A program made the position numbers and the translations under genes. The notes under the pieces are model-generated. The model made no database searches. It saw only the letters and a list, made by a program, of their open reading frames with translations, and was not told the DNA's origin. Positions 41,507-50,383 of a stretch of DNA of 64,000 nucleotides are shown here, piece after piece (the first letter of the stretch is position 1; every line of letters begins with the position of its first letter). Origin of the DNA: Flavobacterium sp. SUN052 (GTDB taxonomy: Bacteria; Bacteroidota; Bacteroidia; Flavobacteriales; Flavobacteriaceae); NCBI RefSeq assembly GCF_028867935.1, contig NZ_JAPQNS010000001.1:186001-250000 (forward strand), read 5' to 3'.

Positions 41507-41590
41507 GGAGATTAGGTAAATGGGTGACTTATGATTGGATAAAGAAGGGTATTTCAGGGACTATTTACCCAATTTCCTATTTACCCATTT
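41507..41590. repeat. Inverted repeat of GGTAAATGGG words, SDR-Gfo spacer
   Basis: GGAGATTAGGTAAA (41507-41520) pairs with TTTACCCAATTTCC (41564-41577) at 12 of 14 positions, and TAAATGGGTGA on the left pairs with a second TATTTACCCATTT word (41579-41590). The repeat ends one base before the SDR stop codon at 41592. It fills most of the 103-base spacer. Confidence 0.75.
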
Positions 41591-41591
41591 A

Positions 41592-42362
41592 TCAAAGTCG
41601 CGCCAGCGTTAAACCACCGTCAACCATAAACACCTGCCCGGTCGAGTACAGAAAACCGCCTTCTGCAATGGCCGCTACCGCCCGACCTACATCGTCGGGG
41701 AAACCCCAGCGAGGTTGCACAGTCAGGCCATCGGCAATAAGTTTGTCGTACTTGCCGGAAACCCCCGCTGTCATGTCGGTTTTAATGATACCCGGACGTA
41801 CTTCATAAACCGGAATACCAAACTCCCCCAGCCGCACGGCAAACAACTGCGTCGCCATGCTCAGACCCGCTTTCGAGATACAATAATCACCCCGATTCAC
41901 CGAGGCCACCGTAGCCGAAATAGACGAAACGGTGATGATACTAGCCTGAAAATCGGTGTTCGCGGCCTTTTGCTGGATCATCCAATTGGCCACTGCCTGG
42001 GTCAGAAAATACGCCCCTTTCAGGTTGATGTTTATTAACTGATCAAAGCTTTCTTCAGTGGCTTCCAAAATGTCGGCACGGACGCTGGGGGCGACCCCGG
42101 CGTTGTTGACCAACAGATTCAGTTGACCAAAGTGAGCCTCAATTTTGGCGATCATAGCTGCCCGCGCATCAGCGTCGGCAATGCTGCCCTGACAATAAAT
42201 TACTTCGACCCCTAACTGCCGTAACTGATCGAGAACTGCCGTAACTGACGACTCATCGCGAACCCCGTTGATGGCTAGATCAAACCCCTTTTTGGCGAGG
42301 TGTTCGGCAATGCCCAGACCAATGCCCCGGCTGCTTCCGGTGACAAACGCAACCTTTCTCAC
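41592..42362 (-). CDS. Short-chain dehydrogenase/reductase
   Basis: 256 residues from a GTG start. Classical SDR: cofactor motif TGSSRGIGLGIAEHL, NNAGVAPSVR, and the catalytic Tyr-Lys in DYCISKAGLS. It closely resembles 3-ketoacyl-ACP reductases, but its neighbours suggest a sugar-derived carbonyl as substrate. The gene overlaps the upstream Old Yellow Enzyme gene by four bases (GTGA), so the two are translationally coupled. Confidence 0.9.
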   Translation of the reverse strand: MRKVAFVTGSSRGIGLGIAEHLAKKGFDLAINGVRDESSVTAVLDQLRQLGVEVIYCQGSIADADARAAMIAKIEAHFGQLNLLVNNAGVAPSVRADILEATEESFDQLININLKGAYFLTQAVANWMIQQKAANTDFQASIITVSSISATVASVNRGDYCISKAGLSMATQLFAVRLGEFGIPVYEVRPGIIKTDMTAGVSGKYDKLIADGLTVQPRWGFPDDVGRAVAAIAEGGFLYSTGQVFMVDGGLTLARL

Positions 42363-43804
42363 AGCGTTTCCTTAATAGCTTTTAACTCCTCAGCTTCGGG
42401 TAATTTCTTGTACAGCGGATCGAGCGGATAACAGCCTGATACCAGCCCGTTACGGGGGGCAGTGGTGCAGTCCGAAAACGTCCGGCAAATCAGGTTACGG
42501 GTCAATGTTCGTCCGGCCGACATATCAGCGGGCATGGTCGGGTAGGAGAGTACCATGCGGCCAAAGCCCACGCTGTCGGCCATGCCGTTGCTGAGCACAT
42601 TTTGAGCCACATTGGGGAGCCATTCCTGAAGATATGAATACCCCGACCCAATGATAACGAGTTCTGGAAAAGCCTTTTTCAACTCGGCTGTCACATCGAT
42701 CTGCCGTTTCACGCCCAGCAGCGGATCTTCGGGGGGAAGGTAGCCGTCGGAGGGGGGGAACAGGGCGGGGCGCATCAAATGCGGATTGTAATAAGGACTT
42801 CCACCCGTAATGCAAATCATCTGAATGCCCAGCGATTGCGCCAGCGCCAGAAATGCTTTCGGCTCTTCCAAATCTATGGTCAATCCTGATTCTTGGCCCC
42901 CAAAAGCAAACGGATAGGTCTCCGCCGATTCGGGTTCGCCAACATCGCTTGGCCCCTTTTTGAACGGTAACAGGTCGAAAGCGCTCAGTCGAATACCCAT
43001 TTCCAGACCGGGCGCGGCTTGCTTAATACCCTCGACAATATTCCGCAGAAACCGGGTGCGGTTCTCGAAACTGCCGCCGTATTTGCCTTCCCGGTTCACG
43101 GCGCTTAAAAACTCATGGCCCAGATAACCGTGGCAGTGTTTAATATCGACGAAATCGAAACCAGCTTTTTGAGCCAGCACAGCCGCAGCAATATACTTTT
43201 CAATAATGCCGTCGATTTCTTCGTCGGTCAAGGTTGGATAATCATCGTCCATCCCAAACTTCTGGTTGAGGTAGGGGTGGGCATAGAGTATTTGTGACTC
43301 GAATTTTTTGTGACTGTTAGGCTTACAAAACCGCCCCGAGTGGGTAAGTTGTAACCCAATGACAAGGCCTTCGGTGCTCCCGAATTGTTCGGTATGATGG
43401 TCTAGAATTAATTGCCGGAGGCTGACAAACTCATCGAAGTTGTCGGGGTTCATGACCAACTGGTTGGGGTTGGCTTTCCCAGAATGGCATACAGCCACGG
43501 CTTCGCAGCCGAACAGCAGCTTGGCCCCACTTACGGCAAACTTTACCCAACGCTTTCGGGTAAAGTCCGACGGTTTTCCGTCTAGCGTGCCGTCCCAGCC
43601 TTCCATAGGTAATATGCACAGGCTGTTTCCAATCGTCTTGCCTGATTTTAACGGGATAGGTTGGTTAAAGGGACTTTCGTCTGGGGGCAGCAGCGTTTCA
43701 TCAAAAGCAAGGTCAATGGCATGCGTTTGGAGGTATTTGGTAAGGTCCAAGGCCGTTTTGACTTGGGCCATTCGGGTGTATTTTGGTTTGTATTTACCGC
43801 TCAT
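42359..43804 (-). CDS. NADH:flavin oxidoreductase (Old Yellow Enzyme family)
   Basis: 481 residues from ATG 43804; a second ATG at 43771 would also keep the barrel. The FMN barrel shows GLVIGLQLTHSGR, GFDFVDIKHCHGYLGHEFLS with the substrate-binding His pair, and VIIGSGYSYLQE near the phosphate site. The C terminus is longer than simple OYEs and carries three Cys in ICRTFSDCTTAPRNGLVSGC, reminiscent of iron-sulfur subtypes, but I cannot confirm a cluster. It overlaps the SDR gene and follows a GH88 gene; a role in reducing unsaturated sugar-derived carbonyls is a hypothesis. Confidence 0.87.
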   Translation of the reverse strand: MSGKYKPKYTRMAQVKTALDLTKYLQTHAIDLAFDETLLPPDESPFNQPIPLKSGKTIGNSLCILPMEGWDGTLDGKPSDFTRKRWVKFAVSGAKLLFGCEAVAVCHSGKANPNQLVMNPDNFDEFVSLRQLILDHHTEQFGSTEGLVIGLQLTHSGRFCKPNSHKKFESQILYAHPYLNQKFGMDDDYPTLTDEEIDGIIEKYIAAAVLAQKAGFDFVDIKHCHGYLGHEFLSAVNREGKYGGSFENRTRFLRNIVEGIKQAAPGLEMGIRLSAFDLLPFKKGPSDVGEPESAETYPFAFGGQESGLTIDLEEPKAFLALAQSLGIQMICITGGSPYYNPHLMRPALFPPSDGYLPPEDPLLGVKRQIDVTAELKKAFPELVIIGSGYSYLQEWLPNVAQNVLSNGMADSVGFGRMVLSYPTMPADMSAGRTLTRNLICRTFSDCTTAPRNGLVSGCYPLDPLYKKLPEAEELKAIKETL

Positions 43805-43874
43805 GTTAGAAAATACGGTTGGGCGTAAAGAGATGCCATTTTTTTGTTGCTTGTATGTAAAAAGATGTCATCTC

Positions 43875-45296
43875 TCAAATGTGGTTAAAAAACGTGTAAT
43901 AGGGGGCTTGGTCAATGATTCGCTGAACGTATAACGCGACTTCCCGAAAATGATAATCACCCCACATGCTCGACTCGCCATAGGGTATTTTGCTGCCTTC
44001 GGGTATGTAGTCCCAACCATTGGGGCGGTGATAAATCGAGTGTAAAAGCAAACCCTGATGATCGGGGTTGGTACTCAGATAAGGCTCATCCAGTAAGGTA
44101 TCCAACACGGTCAATCCGGCCTGCCAGTAGCGCTGGCCTAGGCTCTGGCTGTCTGTGCCGTCCGCCAAAGTCCGGGGATTGTTTATTAGATAATGCCCCA
44201 GTCGAAGTAGGCCCTGTGCCGCAATCGCAGCTGCTGAACTGTCGGCGGGTTCGTGATCATTATAGGGATTGGCGGGCTCGCTGAGGTAGTCCCCTAGTTT
44301 ATATAGGTTCGGAGCGCCAGTATCCCAGTACGGAACCCCGTCGGTAGGGGTATTGTCGATGTAAAAATCGCAGGTAGCGCGGGCACCTTTGAGCATCATC
44401 GCTTCGAGGCTTTCGCGACCGCCCAAACCCGCTAATTCAGCATCTGAGATCGTGGCTAGTGCTTCGAGTTCTTCGGAGAAACCACACATGGCCCAGGCCA
44501 GGCCGCGCGTCCAGGTGCTGAAACCAGTGTAGCCCTGCTGCGAATTCGGGCAGCGATAATTGCCATCGGTAACATTGAAAACACTCTCGTGAGCGGTGCG
44601 TCCCCAGGTATCATACGAATCACGCCCTTCGCCGTAATACACCGAATAGTCGGCGGTGGCTTTGATGTGCAACAAAGCCCGTTCGAGCAGATTGATCACT
44701 GCATCGCCTTCGCCCTGAAAGGTATGGCCCAGCAAATGACTTACCACCAACGCCCGGCACGACCGGATGGTATCGACAAACAGCGAGTGTGGCCCGTTGA
44801 ACGAATGGATAAAGCCCGCCGGAGTGCCTGCAACCTTACTCTTGATGGGTGTCCAGCGATTAGCCTGCACAGCGCCCGAAATTTTTAGGGCTAACTCATA
44901 GAAGTTTTTCTCCCATTCATTAAATGGAATTTTACCTTCCTGCATAAGCCGTAGCAAATTCCCGTAGGTGCTGACGTTGTTGAATCCGTGATCGTGTACA
45001 CCAACGTGGCTCACGTGCGGAGCCATAGCGTTGAGCGTTTTCTGGCGACCCATTTCCAGGAACTCGGTTTCACCTGTAGCGTCGAACTGTAAAATAGCAG
45101 AACCGTACTGAAAACCCTGCGTCCATTCGGTCCAGCCACGGGTTGTGTATTGGCCTTTTATGGTGAAAACAGGTGACCCCTTTGCTGGGTCATATTGCTG
45201 ATCGATCAGACGGATTTTTTGTGCCGAAATGTCCCAGAATCGCTGGAGCTTGGAAGATAAGTCAGACGGTTTAAGCGAAGAGTTGAATTGAACCAT
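43875..45296 (-). CDS. GH88 unsaturated glucuronyl hydrolase-like protein
   Basis: 473 residues from ATG 45296; the only longer reading begins with TTG. Glycoside hydrolase family 88 alpha/alpha-barrel, shown by SHVGVHDHGFNNVSTYGN (with the conserved Asp), DTWGRTAHESVFNVTDGNYRCPNSQQGY and GFSTWTRGLAWAMCGF, and by EPADSSAAAIAAQGLL with the second conserved Asp. These enzymes remove the unsaturated uronic acid left by polysaccharide lyases. No signal peptide is seen. It is first in the OYE-SDR-Gfo-MFS run, which suggests use of lyase-derived oligouronides. Confidence 0.9.
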   Translation of the reverse strand: MVQFNSSLKPSDLSSKLQRFWDISAQKIRLIDQQYDPAKGSPVFTIKGQYTTRGWTEWTQGFQYGSAILQFDATGETEFLEMGRQKTLNAMAPHVSHVGVHDHGFNNVSTYGNLLRLMQEGKIPFNEWEKNFYELALKISGAVQANRWTPIKSKVAGTPAGFIHSFNGPHSLFVDTIRSCRALVVSHLLGHTFQGEGDAVINLLERALLHIKATADYSVYYGEGRDSYDTWGRTAHESVFNVTDGNYRCPNSQQGYTGFSTWTRGLAWAMCGFSEELEALATISDAELAGLGGRESLEAMMLKGARATCDFYIDNTPTDGVPYWDTGAPNLYKLGDYLSEPANPYNDHEPADSSAAAIAAQGLLRLGHYLINNPRTLADGTDSQSLGQRYWQAGLTVLDTLLDEPYLSTNPDHQGLLLHSIYHRPNGWDYIPEGSKIPYGESSMWGDYHFREVALYVQRIIDQAPYYTFFNHI

Positions 45297-45461
45297 ACTA
45301 ATTGAAATGTCGAGATAGGGGTTGGCCTTGCTGCTCAAGGCTGAAAACGGGCATTATTGTCGATTCTACTTTCAAGGATGGCTTCAATCAGAAACTTACC
45401 GCCTAAGTGATGTAAATTGAGCTGTTTTTTACACCCTACTACTAGTTCCTTCACAATCACA

Positions 45462-46040
45462 ATGAAACAAACTGCTTTACTTTTCGGATTGCTTTTGCTG
45501 GCTCTGACAAGCGCCAAGGCTCAAATTACCTTCCGTGGGCTCGATAAAACGCCCATGGATATGGCCTATTACCCGGACGATTATGCCCATGACCGCAAGT
45601 TTGCCCCGGCCAAAATTGGCACCGACAAGGCTATGGTGCGGGTGATCTATAGTCGGCCTTTTAAGAATGGTCGTGAGATTTTTGGGACCAAGTTGGCGCC
45701 CTACGGCAAAGTTTGGAGAGCAGGAGCTAATGAAGCGCCTGAGATCAAATTCTATCAGGATGTTACCTTCGGTGGTAAAAAGATCCCGGCGGGTACCTAC
45801 GCGCTACTGACCATTCCGACTGAAACAGAATGGACCATTATTCTTAGCTCTGACCTTGATCAGTGGGGAGCCTACAGCTATAACGAAGCCCTTGATGTTG
45901 CCCGCGTGACGGTGCCGGTGCAGAAATCGGAAACTGTACTTGAAAACTTCTCGATTCAGTTTGCGAAGAAAGACGCCAAAACGGCTACTATGTACATGGG
46001 CTGGGATACTGCGATGGTCGCCGTTCCGATTTCGTTGTAA
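45462..46040 (+). CDS. DUF2911 secreted protein
   Basis: 192 residues from ATG 45462, with a signal peptide 1-20 (ending AKAQ). The DUF2911 motifs are clear: VRVIYSRPFKNGREIFG, APYGKVWRAGANEAPEIKF, GGKKIPAGTYALLTIPTETEWTIILS and GWDTAMVAVP. The domain is common in Bacteroidota periplasmic proteins; function unknown. It is divergent from the GH88 gene with a 165-base region in which no clear promoter was recognised, and is followed by a terminator-like hairpin. Confidence 0.9.
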   Translation: MKQTALLFGLLLLALTSAKAQITFRGLDKTPMDMAYYPDDYAHDRKFAPAKIGTDKAMVRVIYSRPFKNGREIFGTKLAPYGKVWRAGANEAPEIKFYQDVTFGGKKIPAGTYALLTIPTETEWTIILSSDLDQWGAYSYNEALDVARVTVPVQKSETVLENFSIQFAKKDAKTATMYMGWDTAMVAVPISL

Positions 46041-46061
46041 AGTCCCCCAATGTCGTTAACT

Positions 46062-46100
46062 AAAGCGGGGATGCCAGATTGCATCCTCGCTTTGTTATTA
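46062..46100 (+). terminator. Probable terminator after DUF2911 gene
   Basis: AAAGCGGGGATGC (46062-46074) pairs with 46081-46093 at 12 of 13 positions (one G-U), loop of six bases, followed by a T-rich stretch TTTGTTATTATT. It could also stop transcripts from the minus strand. Confidence 0.7.
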
Positions 46101-46148
46101 TTAGGCACAGCTATTGCAACTATATTCAAAGTTGGCAAAGGAGTAGTT

Positions 46149-46430
46149 CTAGTTGTTATCCGTTCGCCTACTGGATAAAATGGCTACCACTTCAATATCG
46201 TTGCTGCCTATTCTATAGTATAAAATTGTCTGGCGGTTAATGATGCATTCACGGAGACCGGGTCTCTTTTCTGATTTACGATACAATTCCGGCATCTGAC
46301 TAATTCGCTCCAGTTTATCAGAGAGCAATGCCAAAAAATCAGTCTTCACGCGCTGCGACCACGCATCACTGAGGTATGAAATCAGTTCTTCTAATTGACC
46401 CTCTGCTTCTTTCGAGAAATAAACGGTCAT
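46149..46430 (-). CDS. RelE/ParE-family toxin
   Basis: 93 residues. The ParE-type fold is indicated by FSKEAEGQLEELISYLSDAWSQRVKTDF at the N terminus, LERISQMPELYRKSEKRPGLRECIINRQTILYYRIG and the final EVVAILSSRR. ParE toxins poison gyrase; RelE-type relatives cut mRNA on the ribosome, and this sequence looks closer to ParE. The start overlaps the stop of the upstream antitoxin gene by one base, the usual tight coupling. Confidence 0.88.
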   Translation of the reverse strand: MTVYFSKEAEGQLEELISYLSDAWSQRVKTDFLALLSDKLERISQMPELYRKSEKRPGLRECIINRQTILYYRIGSNDIEVVAILSSRRTDNN

Positions 46431-46660
46431 TATTGATACTTCTTCAGGATTTCTGAAAAAGGCTTCCGGCGTCCAAGCTCCAAATCGGCCAGGCCACGGT
46501 CTATAGAGGCTTGTTGATCGGATGACAGCTCATCCCAGAAATCTTCGGTGGGATCAGCGGCTACCCGACTTAGAAGCACTAAGTGAGCTTGTAAAACTGC
46601 ATCATCCTGTATTTTATCGATAAGCTGGTGCAACTGGCTTCTGAGTTCAATTGTGCTCAT
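46430..46660 (-). CDS. Antitoxin of ParE-type module
   Basis: 76 residues from ATG 46660; a TTG nine bases earlier is possible but weaker. Helical protein with MSTIELRSQLHQLIDKIQDDAVLQAHLVLL and a C-terminal tail DLELGRRKPFSEILKKYQ that probably wraps the toxin. No ribbon-helix-helix DNA-binding motif is obvious, as in many Bacteroidota ParE antitoxins. It precedes and overlaps the toxin gene by one base, which supports the assignment more than the sequence itself. Confidence 0.8.
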   Translation of the reverse strand: MSTIELRSQLHQLIDKIQDDAVLQAHLVLLSRVAADPTEDFWDELSSDQQASIDRGLADLELGRRKPFSEILKKYQ

Positions 46661-46740
46661 GGTTGTCAATAGTTGAGGTATAAAGATAACGGCCGTCTAC
46701 AATGATTCGTTTTTAAAGCTGCGTAATCAATACACATTAA

Positions 46741-48603
46741 TTACTTTCTCAGCTCCAGAACCAGAGCGGTTTGGCCCGGAACTTTCACTGTTGCCAGGCC
46801 AGTGATGATCTCGTCTGTGAGTACGTTGCGGGCGCTGTTGAAGCCTTTCATGCGTTCTGCAAAACGGTCGGTGTCGAGCGAGACTTCTTTCTTCTGGCTA
46901 TTCATAATTACCATCACCGTTTGTGATCCGTTGTAACGGGCATAGGCATAGACGCCATTCTGGGAAAGAAACTGCATCAGCTTACCCGTTTGCAAAACCG
47001 GCGACTGTTTACGGTAATTGGCCAGTTTCCGTACGAAGTTGAAAACCTCGTTTTCGGTTTTGTTGCGCCCCTCAACAGTGAACTTGTTCTCCTTGTCACC
47101 AGGAAAACCACCTGGAAAATCGCGCCGAACTTCCGCATCGGAGGGATTTTTGAAGTTCTTCATCAAAAACTCGGTGCCGTAGTACAACTGCGGAATGCCC
47201 CGCGTTGTGAGCGTAAAGATCACGCCCATTTTAAACTTATCCAGGTCTTCGCCGATGACCGAGAAATAGCGGTCCGTGTCGTGGTTATCCAAAAAAACGA
47301 GGTTGCGGCTGGCATCTTTGTACAGATAATCCTGCGCCAGCACCTGATACGTGATCTCAGGATTATTCTGCTTCAGCGTCTCGTTGATAGCGTTGTAAAC
47401 CTGGAAATCCATACCGCCCGGCAAGTTGCATTTGAACTTACTCTCGATATTATTGCGCGTAAAATAGGCCTGATTGGGTACGTTACTCACCCACGACTCA
47501 CCAAAGAGGTGAATGTTCGGATAATTGTCGATCAAAGCCTGGTTGCATCGGTTCATGAAAGCCAGGTCATTGTAAATGTAGGTATCGATACGCCAGGCGT
47601 CGATGCCAAACTCTTCCACTGTCCAGAGCGCGTGCTGAATCAGGTAATTGGCCAGCACAGGGTTCGTCTGGTTCAGGTCGGGCAGATGCGGTACAAACCA
47701 CCCATTCGACGTTACTTTTTTGTCCAGCTCCGAAGCGTAAGGATCGAGTAGAGGCTGATCTTTATACGAAGTGTTAGTGTACTTTGGCCACTGGTTTAGC
47801 CAGTCTTTCGACGGCATATCCTTCAAAAACCAGTGATTGGCCCCCGCGTGGTTATACACGGCATCCTGAATAATTTTGATGCCTTTTTTGTGGGCTTCCT
47901 GCACCAGTTTTTTGTATGCCTCGTTGCCGCCTAAACGCCGGTCAACCTGATAATGATCAGTAAACCCATAGCCGTGATAAGCTGAGCGCATGGCACCGCC
48001 TTCATCGGTGAGTGGTTGGTCGTTTTCGATAACTGGGTTAAGCCACAAGGCGGTTATGCCGAGGTCTTTGAGGTAGTCGAGGTGGTCTATAATGCCCTGT
48101 AAATCGCCCCCGTGCCGGTAATACGGATTGTTGCGATCAGCATTAGGATCGGCCATGCTGGTATACTTGTCGTTGCTGGGGTCGCCGTTGGCAAACCGAT
48201 CAGGTAGAATCAGGTATACCAAATCGGCGGAGGTCAGGCCCTGCGCCCGTTTGTTGGGGTCGTGGCGATACCCAATGCGATAGGTGTGGGTTAACTCCTG
48301 TTGGCCAACTCGAAATTTGATGGGAAATGTACCGGGTTTCGCCGTTTCCGAGATCGTTAGATCAACAGCCAAATAGTTTGGATTTTCGAGTGGGGTCACT
48401 TTATCAATCTTCACTCCCGGATACCGGATGCTTACGTTCGCTTTACTCAGGTTCTTTCCATAGACAAGCAACTGAACGGTCGGGTTTTTCATGCCAATCC
48501 ACCAGTTTGTCGGATCAACCCGTTTAACCTCGGCATCCTGCGCCAGTACCGGTAAACTAATAAGGCTCCACAGACAAAGTAGAGCAACACGCAATTTCTT
48601 CAT
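46741..48603 (-). CDS. Secreted GH13 amylase with N-terminal Ig-like domain (neopullulanase-like)
   Basis: 620 residues from ATG 48603 (another ATG lies nine bases earlier). Signal peptide 1-20 (ending VLAQ), then an immunoglobulin-like N domain (about 22-115) as in cyclomaltodextrinases and SusA-type neopullulanases, and the GH13 barrel. Catalytic residues: Asp340 in AWRIDTY, Glu369 in LFGESW and Asp442 in LDNHDTDR. A C-terminal beta domain closes the protein. It hydrolyses alpha-1,4-glucans or cyclic dextrins in the periplasm. It is divergent from a cytoplasmic GH13 with only 44 bases between starts; no SusC/SusD pair is adjacent. Confidence 0.92.
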   Translation of the reverse strand: MKKLRVALLCLWSLISLPVLAQDAEVKRVDPTNWWIGMKNPTVQLLVYGKNLSKANVSIRYPGVKIDKVTPLENPNYLAVDLTISETAKPGTFPIKFRVGQQELTHTYRIGYRHDPNKRAQGLTSADLVYLILPDRFANGDPSNDKYTSMADPNADRNNPYYRHGGDLQGIIDHLDYLKDLGITALWLNPVIENDQPLTDEGGAMRSAYHGYGFTDHYQVDRRLGGNEAYKKLVQEAHKKGIKIIQDAVYNHAGANHWFLKDMPSKDWLNQWPKYTNTSYKDQPLLDPYASELDKKVTSNGWFVPHLPDLNQTNPVLANYLIQHALWTVEEFGIDAWRIDTYIYNDLAFMNRCNQALIDNYPNIHLFGESWVSNVPNQAYFTRNNIESKFKCNLPGGMDFQVYNAINETLKQNNPEITYQVLAQDYLYKDASRNLVFLDNHDTDRYFSVIGEDLDKFKMGVIFTLTTRGIPQLYYGTEFLMKNFKNPSDAEVRRDFPGGFPGDKENKFTVEGRNKTENEVFNFVRKLANYRKQSPVLQTGKLMQFLSQNGVYAYARYNGSQTVMVIMNSQKKEVSLDTDRFAERMKGFNSARNVLTDEIITGLATVKVPGQTALVLELRK

Positions 48604-48647
48604 AGGAATCATGAGGGGATAATTAACAAATGTAATAGTTTAGCAGA

Positions 48648-50360
48648 ATGAATACCACCGTCACTAAACCCAAGCTCGACAAGCTAGTAGTCTATCAAAT
48701 TTTTACCCGGCTGTTCGGCAATCAAAATACAACAAACCTGCCCAATGGCACCCTTGCTCAGAACGGAACGGGTAAATTCAATGACATCAATGACCATGCC
48801 TTAAATGACCTGAAGCGTTTTGGAGCAACGCATATCTGGTTTACGGGTATCCTTGAGCATGCAACTGCCACGGACTATTCAGCATTTGGAATTCGGCCCG
48901 ACGATCCAGCGGTGGTAAAGGGCCTGGCCGGTTCACCCTATGCCGTAAAAGACTATTACGATGTAGATCCCGATCTGGCAGTCGATGTTCCTAACCGTAT
49001 GGCCGAATTTGAGAATCTGGTTCAGCGTACCCACGCCAGTGGGCTTAAAGTTATCATCGACTTTATTCCGAACCACGTTGCCCGGCAATACCATTCCGAT
49101 CAGAAACCCACTGGCGTTATTGATCTGGGTCAAAACGACGACACTTCGGTTGGCTTTTCAACCAACAACAATTTTTATTACCTGCCCGGCAAGTCATTTG
49201 TAACCCCGGCTTGTGAATCTGACCAGCAAACAATCAGTGAGTTTCCTGCCAAAATAACTGGTTCTGGGTCGCTCACCGAAGCCCCCGACATCAACGACTG
49301 GTACGAAACAGTAAAGCTTAACTACGGAGTCGATGTGTTCAATGGCTGGGCAGGTCATTTCGACCCGGTCCCGACTACCTGGCATCAGATGCTTGACATT
49401 CTGCTGTTCTGGGCCGACAAAGGTATCGATGGATTCCGGTGCGACATGGCGCATTTGGTACCGGTTGAGTTTTGGGGCTGGGCAACAAGGCAGGTAAAGC
49501 AACGCTATCCTGACCTCTTTTTCATTGCTGAAATTTACGATCCCGGCTTGTACCGACGTTTCATTTTCGAGGGCGGTTTTGATTATCTCTACGATAAAGT
49601 AGGCTTATATGACTCGCTACGGCGGCTAATGGAAGGTCACGGCTCCTGCCACGATATTACCCGCGTCTGGCAGCAGGAGTCCGGCGACTTTAGCGAGCAC
49701 ATGCTCCGGTTTCTTGAAACCCACGACGAGCAACGCATTGCTTCCCGGTTCTTTGCCAACGACCCTTGGGTAGCTGTTCCGGCCATGGTTATTACAGCTA
49801 CCCTGCATACGGGGCCTTTGCTGTTGTACTTCGGGCAGGAGATAGGGGTTCGGGCAGAGGGAAGCGAAGGATTCAGTGGTGATGATGGCCGCACCACTAT
49901 TTTTGATTATTGGGGAATCCCCGAATGGCAGGGCTATCTAAATAGCCAACGTGCAAAATCGGGAGCAGGGTTGTCAACTGATCAGCAACAGTTAAGGGCT
50001 TTTTATCAGCGGTTAAATTATTTAGTAAGCCAGTCCGACGCCATTCAGAATGGTGCCTTTTATGACCTGCAATGGGCTAATCGGGACGTCGCAGGCTACA
50101 ATGGCGATCGTTTGTTTTCGTATCTCCGATACACAACCCGGCAACGTTTACTGATTATCTGTAATTTCGACCGCTATCAAACTGCCGAAACGTCCGTTGT
50201 AGTCCCTGCACATGCCTGGCAAATGATGGGACTTGATGAATCACGGGTGTACCAGTTTAGCGATGTATTCAATACCTCGTTCCAAGCTGAAATAGCTGGC
50301 ATAATGTCACTTTCAGTGACTTTACAACCGTTAAGCGTCTTAATCCTGGAGATTCGGTAA
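48648..50360 (+). CDS. Cytoplasmic GH13 alpha-amylase family protein
   Basis: 570 residues with no signal peptide. GH13 barrel from the start (LDKLVVYQIFTRLFGNQ), region I DFIPNHVARQ, nucleophile Asp266 in GFRCDMAH, acid/base Glu295 in FIAEIYDPG and Asp360 in FLETHDEQR. Because it lacks an export signal it likely processes imported maltodextrins or acts in trehalose or glycogen turnover; the particular subfamily cannot be told from memory. It is followed 23 bases later by the DUF1460 gene in the same direction. Confidence 0.87.
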   Translation: MNTTVTKPKLDKLVVYQIFTRLFGNQNTTNLPNGTLAQNGTGKFNDINDHALNDLKRFGATHIWFTGILEHATATDYSAFGIRPDDPAVVKGLAGSPYAVKDYYDVDPDLAVDVPNRMAEFENLVQRTHASGLKVIIDFIPNHVARQYHSDQKPTGVIDLGQNDDTSVGFSTNNNFYYLPGKSFVTPACESDQQTISEFPAKITGSGSLTEAPDINDWYETVKLNYGVDVFNGWAGHFDPVPTTWHQMLDILLFWADKGIDGFRCDMAHLVPVEFWGWATRQVKQRYPDLFFIAEIYDPGLYRRFIFEGGFDYLYDKVGLYDSLRRLMEGHGSCHDITRVWQQESGDFSEHMLRFLETHDEQRIASRFFANDPWVAVPAMVITATLHTGPLLLYFGQEIGVRAEGSEGFSGDDGRTTIFDYWGIPEWQGYLNSQRAKSGAGLSTDQQQLRAFYQRLNYLVSQSDAIQNGAFYDLQWANRDVAGYNGDRLFSYLRYTTRQRLLIICNFDRYQTAETSVVVPAHAWQMMGLDESRVYQFSDVFNTSFQAEIAGIMSLSVTLQPLSVLILEIR

Positions 50361-50383
50361 CGGATTTCTCAACCCACCACTCT

